Part shown: piece after piece, positions 62,280-64,000 of the stretch
How positions within the stretch are numbered: position 1 is the first letter of the stretch
How the letters are laid out: each line of letters begins with the position of its first letter
Source: JAAFHB01 sp963677935
GTDB taxonomy: Bacteria > Bacteroidota > Bacteroidia > Bacteroidales > Prolixibacteraceae
Assembly (NCBI GenBank): GCA_963677935.2
Contig: CAXXEH010000001.1
Span: 434,001 to 498,000 of the forward strand
Length of the DNA stretch: 64,000 nucleotides
Direction of reading: 5' to 3'
The notes under the pieces: model-generated
What the model saw: the letters and a program-made list of their open reading frames with translations, nothing else
Databases searched by the model: none
What the model was told of the DNA's origin: nothing
Translations under genes and position numbers: made by a program

Positions 62280-62746
62280 CCACAGCCTCTCTTTCCGAAC
62301 TGAGAAGGGCATTAAGCAATGTGCCAACTGCCCTTTTACCTGATTTGTGTCTCAGGTTGGCAAGGTATAAGAAGGAGAATAAGGAACTCCTCTCGTACCT
62401 CCTTTTCGAAGCGGATGATGAACCTGAATACATCAGGAACATTAAAACTGAACTGGATCTCCACTTCAGGGAGATAAGCCGGGCTTCGCCCTATCTTACA
62501 AAAAAAGGGGTTCGAAAAACACTTGCTTTCATCAATCAGCGAATCAGGTATTCCGGGCAAAAACGAACCGAAGCAGAGTTGCTGATCTATTTCTGTATGA
62601 AATTCAAAAAGGAGGTCCCTTTTCGAAGTAACATCACCATTAAAAATATCTATCTGCGTCAGATACAGCGGATCAAAAAAACAATTGCTACACTTCATGA
62701 AGATTTACAATTTGATTTCAATGAAGAGGTTAAGCTGCTGGAATAA
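62276..62746 (+). CDS. Conserved-looking hypothetical protein
   Basis: The 156-residue protein is helical, charged and soluble, with LRLARYKKENKELLSYLLF near the start and QRIKKTIATLHEDLQFDF at the end. No domain was recognised. It overlaps the DUF3820 gene by ATGA, so the two are probably co-translated and functionally linked. Confidence 0.6.
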   Translation: MTTASLSELRRALSNVPTALLPDLCLRLARYKKENKELLSYLLFEADDEPEYIRNIKTELDLHFREISRASPYLTKKGVRKTLAFINQRIRYSGQKRTEAELLIYFCMKFKKEVPFRSNITIKNIYLRQIQRIKKTIATLHEDLQFDFNEEVKLLE

Positions 62747-62799
62747 CTGGCGGTCAGCAATTGGAAACTGACCAAATCGCCCGTTTATAGATTTTAGGT

Positions 62800-62833
62800 T
62801 TTGCTTTTTTCAATCATAAATATCATATCTTTG
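62800..62833 (+). promoter_or_regulatory. Promoter of the DUF1080 gene
   Basis: TTTG (62800-62803) and TATCTTTG (62826-62833) are 22 bp apart, the Bacteroidota -33/-7 arrangement, and lie 26 bp before the ATG at 62859. Confidence 0.7.
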
Positions 62834-62858
62834 AGTAACTATAATCGAAAAAAATGCA

Positions 62859-64000
62859 ATGGAAAAACTAACATCATTATTTAGCTGGATGCTTTTAATA
62901 GCTGCGATCTTAAGCAGTTGTGCAGAAAAGCAGAACGTATTATCCGATCAGGAAAAGCTGGATGGCTGGAAACTTTTGTTCGACGGCCAAAGTATGAAAG
63001 GGTGGAAAAACTATAATGAGCCGGGTATTACCGGATGGTCCGCCAGCGAGGGTTGCCTTACAGCCAGCGGCACAGGTAGTGACTCTACAGGATACATTAT
63101 CACAGACAAACAATACGACAATTTCGAATTGAATTTCGACTGGAAAATTGCACCGGAAGGAAACAGCGGATTGATCTACCACGTCATCGAAGGGAAGAAA
63201 TTTAAAACGCCTTACATGACAGGCCCCGAATACCAACTACTTGATGACGTTGGCTTTCCGCAAAAAGTAGAGGACTGGCAACTAACAGGCGCTGATTATG
63301 CCATGCACATAGCTGATCCGAAGGTAAAAAAATTAAATCCGGTGGGGAAATGGAACAATACCCGGATTATATTCAATAACGGCCATGTGGAACATTGGCT
63401 GAATGGCGCTAAAATAGTTGAATTCGAAGCCTGGACACCCGAATGGTTCAAATTAAAAAACAGCGGAAAGTGGAATATGGCACCTGAATATGGTCTTTCG
63501 GAAACTGGATACATAGCCTTGCAGGATCATGGAAGCAAAATCTGGTTCAGGAATATGAAAATCAAGGAGCTTCCCAAAAAAGCAAAAGCTGCCGTTGCAC
63601 TTTTTAATGGTGTAGATCTCTCAAACGGGGTTGCCTACGGAACAGAAAAATGGTTTGTTCAGGATAGTTTGTTGATTTGTGAAAGCGGTCCGGATAAAAA
63701 ATACGGATATCTGGGGACTCAATATTACTATAAAGATTTCGACCTCACCGTCGACTTTAAACAGGTTTCGAATGGTAATAGTGGCATTTTCTTTCGCTCA
63801 ACGGTCTCGGGAACGACCATTTCAGGATGGCAATGTGAAGTTGCTCCAAAAGGGAACGACTCGGGAGGGATTTACGAATCTTACGGACGTGGTTGGTTGC
63901 ACCAGATCCCGGAGGATAAAGAAAACATCCTGAAGCCGGGCGAATGGAATACCATGCGCATCAAGGTTATTGGACCAGAGGTCACTACATGGCTCAATGG
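62859..64000 (+). CDS. DUF1080 lipoprotein with two tandem domains (3' end outside window)
   Basis: The frame starts at an ATG at 62859, reads a lipoprotein signal (FSWMLLIAAILSSC) and stays open to the window end, giving at least 380 residues. Two DUF1080 (3-keto-disaccharide hydrolase type) domains are visible. One starts at GWKLLFDGQSMKGWKNY, and a second begins near residue 250 with VALFNGVDLSNGVAYG and continues with GNSGIFFRSTV and QCEVAPKGN. The family is a concanavalin-like sandwich linked to glycan breakdown in Bacteroidota. The gene is cut by the edge. Confidence 0.85.
   Translation, partial: MEKLTSLFSWMLLIAAILSSCAEKQNVLSDQEKLDGWKLLFDGQSMKGWKNYNEPGITGWSASEGCLTASGTGSDSTGYIITDKQYDNFELNFDWKIAPEGNSGLIYHVIEGKKFKTPYMTGPEYQLLDDVGFPQKVEDWQLTGADYAMHIADPKVKKLNPVGKWNNTRIIFNNGHVEHWLNGAKIVEFEAWTPEWFKLKNSGKWNMAPEYGLSETGYIALQDHGSKIWFRNMKIKELPKKAKAAVALFNGVDLSNGVAYGTEKWFVQDSLLICESGPDKKYGYLGTQYYYKDFDLTVDFKQVSNGNSGIFFRSTVSGTTISGWQCEVAPKGNDSGGIYESYGRGWLHQIPEDKENILKPGEWNTMRIKVIGPEVTTWLN

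Overview
The window looks like a chromosome segment from a member of the Bacteroidota, probably an environmental Bacteroidia-like lineage. The evidence is the AT-rich intergenic DNA, repeated TAnnTTTG promoter -7 elements (in two places with TTTG about 18-22 nt upstream), and family content: DUF1080, M3 peptidase, PL8 lyase remnant, futalosine hydrolase, Tat-exported Gfo/Idh/MocA protein and four-helix-bundle S23-like proteins. I cannot name a genus. No tRNA, rRNA, CRISPR array or complete insertion sequence was seen.

Positions 1-26.7 kb are one long plus-strand surface-polysaccharide cluster. It holds a pseudaminic-acid-synthase-type enzyme (cut by the window edge), a GDP-mannose dehydratase/perosamine-synthase pair, a second DegT aminotransferase, a bi-domain oxidoreductase with a heparinase II/III protein, a Wzy/WaaL-type membrane protein, a TylF methyltransferase, a DUF362 protein, several GT-B glycosyltransferases, a WbpG-HisH-HisF amidotransferase module, a WbuB-like glycosyltransferase, a sugar-nucleotide epimerase and the initiating phosphoglycosyltransferase. 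Together they could build a repeat unit with a perosamine-type sugar, an amidino sugar and a nonulosonic acid.

Positions 26.9-32.4 kb hold a large unknown membrane protein, then a 3.2-kb repeat island. The island contains four copies of a non-coding block, octamer arrays, a YoeB-type toxin-antitoxin pair, and decayed duplicates of neighbouring genes (the phosphoglycosyltransferase, the 3' end of the membrane protein, an S23 gene). Positions 32.4-39.5 kb hold a sugar isomerase-like protein, a divergent nucleotidyltransferase, a GHMP-kinase-like/UDPGP fusion and a WbpM-type dehydratase, which may be an unusual sugar-nucleotide route.

The most striking signal is a set of degenerate tandem arrays with a strict 8-nt unit. 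Two of them (22.1-22.8 kb and 39.5-40.2 kb) have unrelated octamers but the same layout: inverted arm, direct arm, four-helix-bundle S23 gene, direct arm. Related arrays occur at gene 3' ends, form the C-terminus of one protein and run in frame through the middle of an epimerase. This suggests an S23-linked repeat element that spreads and diversifies.

Positions 40.2-64 kb are mostly housekeeping and accessory genes on both strands: flavin reductase, M3 peptidase, an outer-membrane lipoprotein/barrel pair, pheS, di-heme cytochrome c, Gfo/Idh/MocA, a uracil/xanthine permease, a serine hydrolase, fabD, folE, mqnB, topB, a broken PL8 lyase, a TonB-like protein, a DHOD-like protein, a CopZ-like metallochaperone, a DUF3820 pair and a DUF1080 lipoprotein cut by the right edge.
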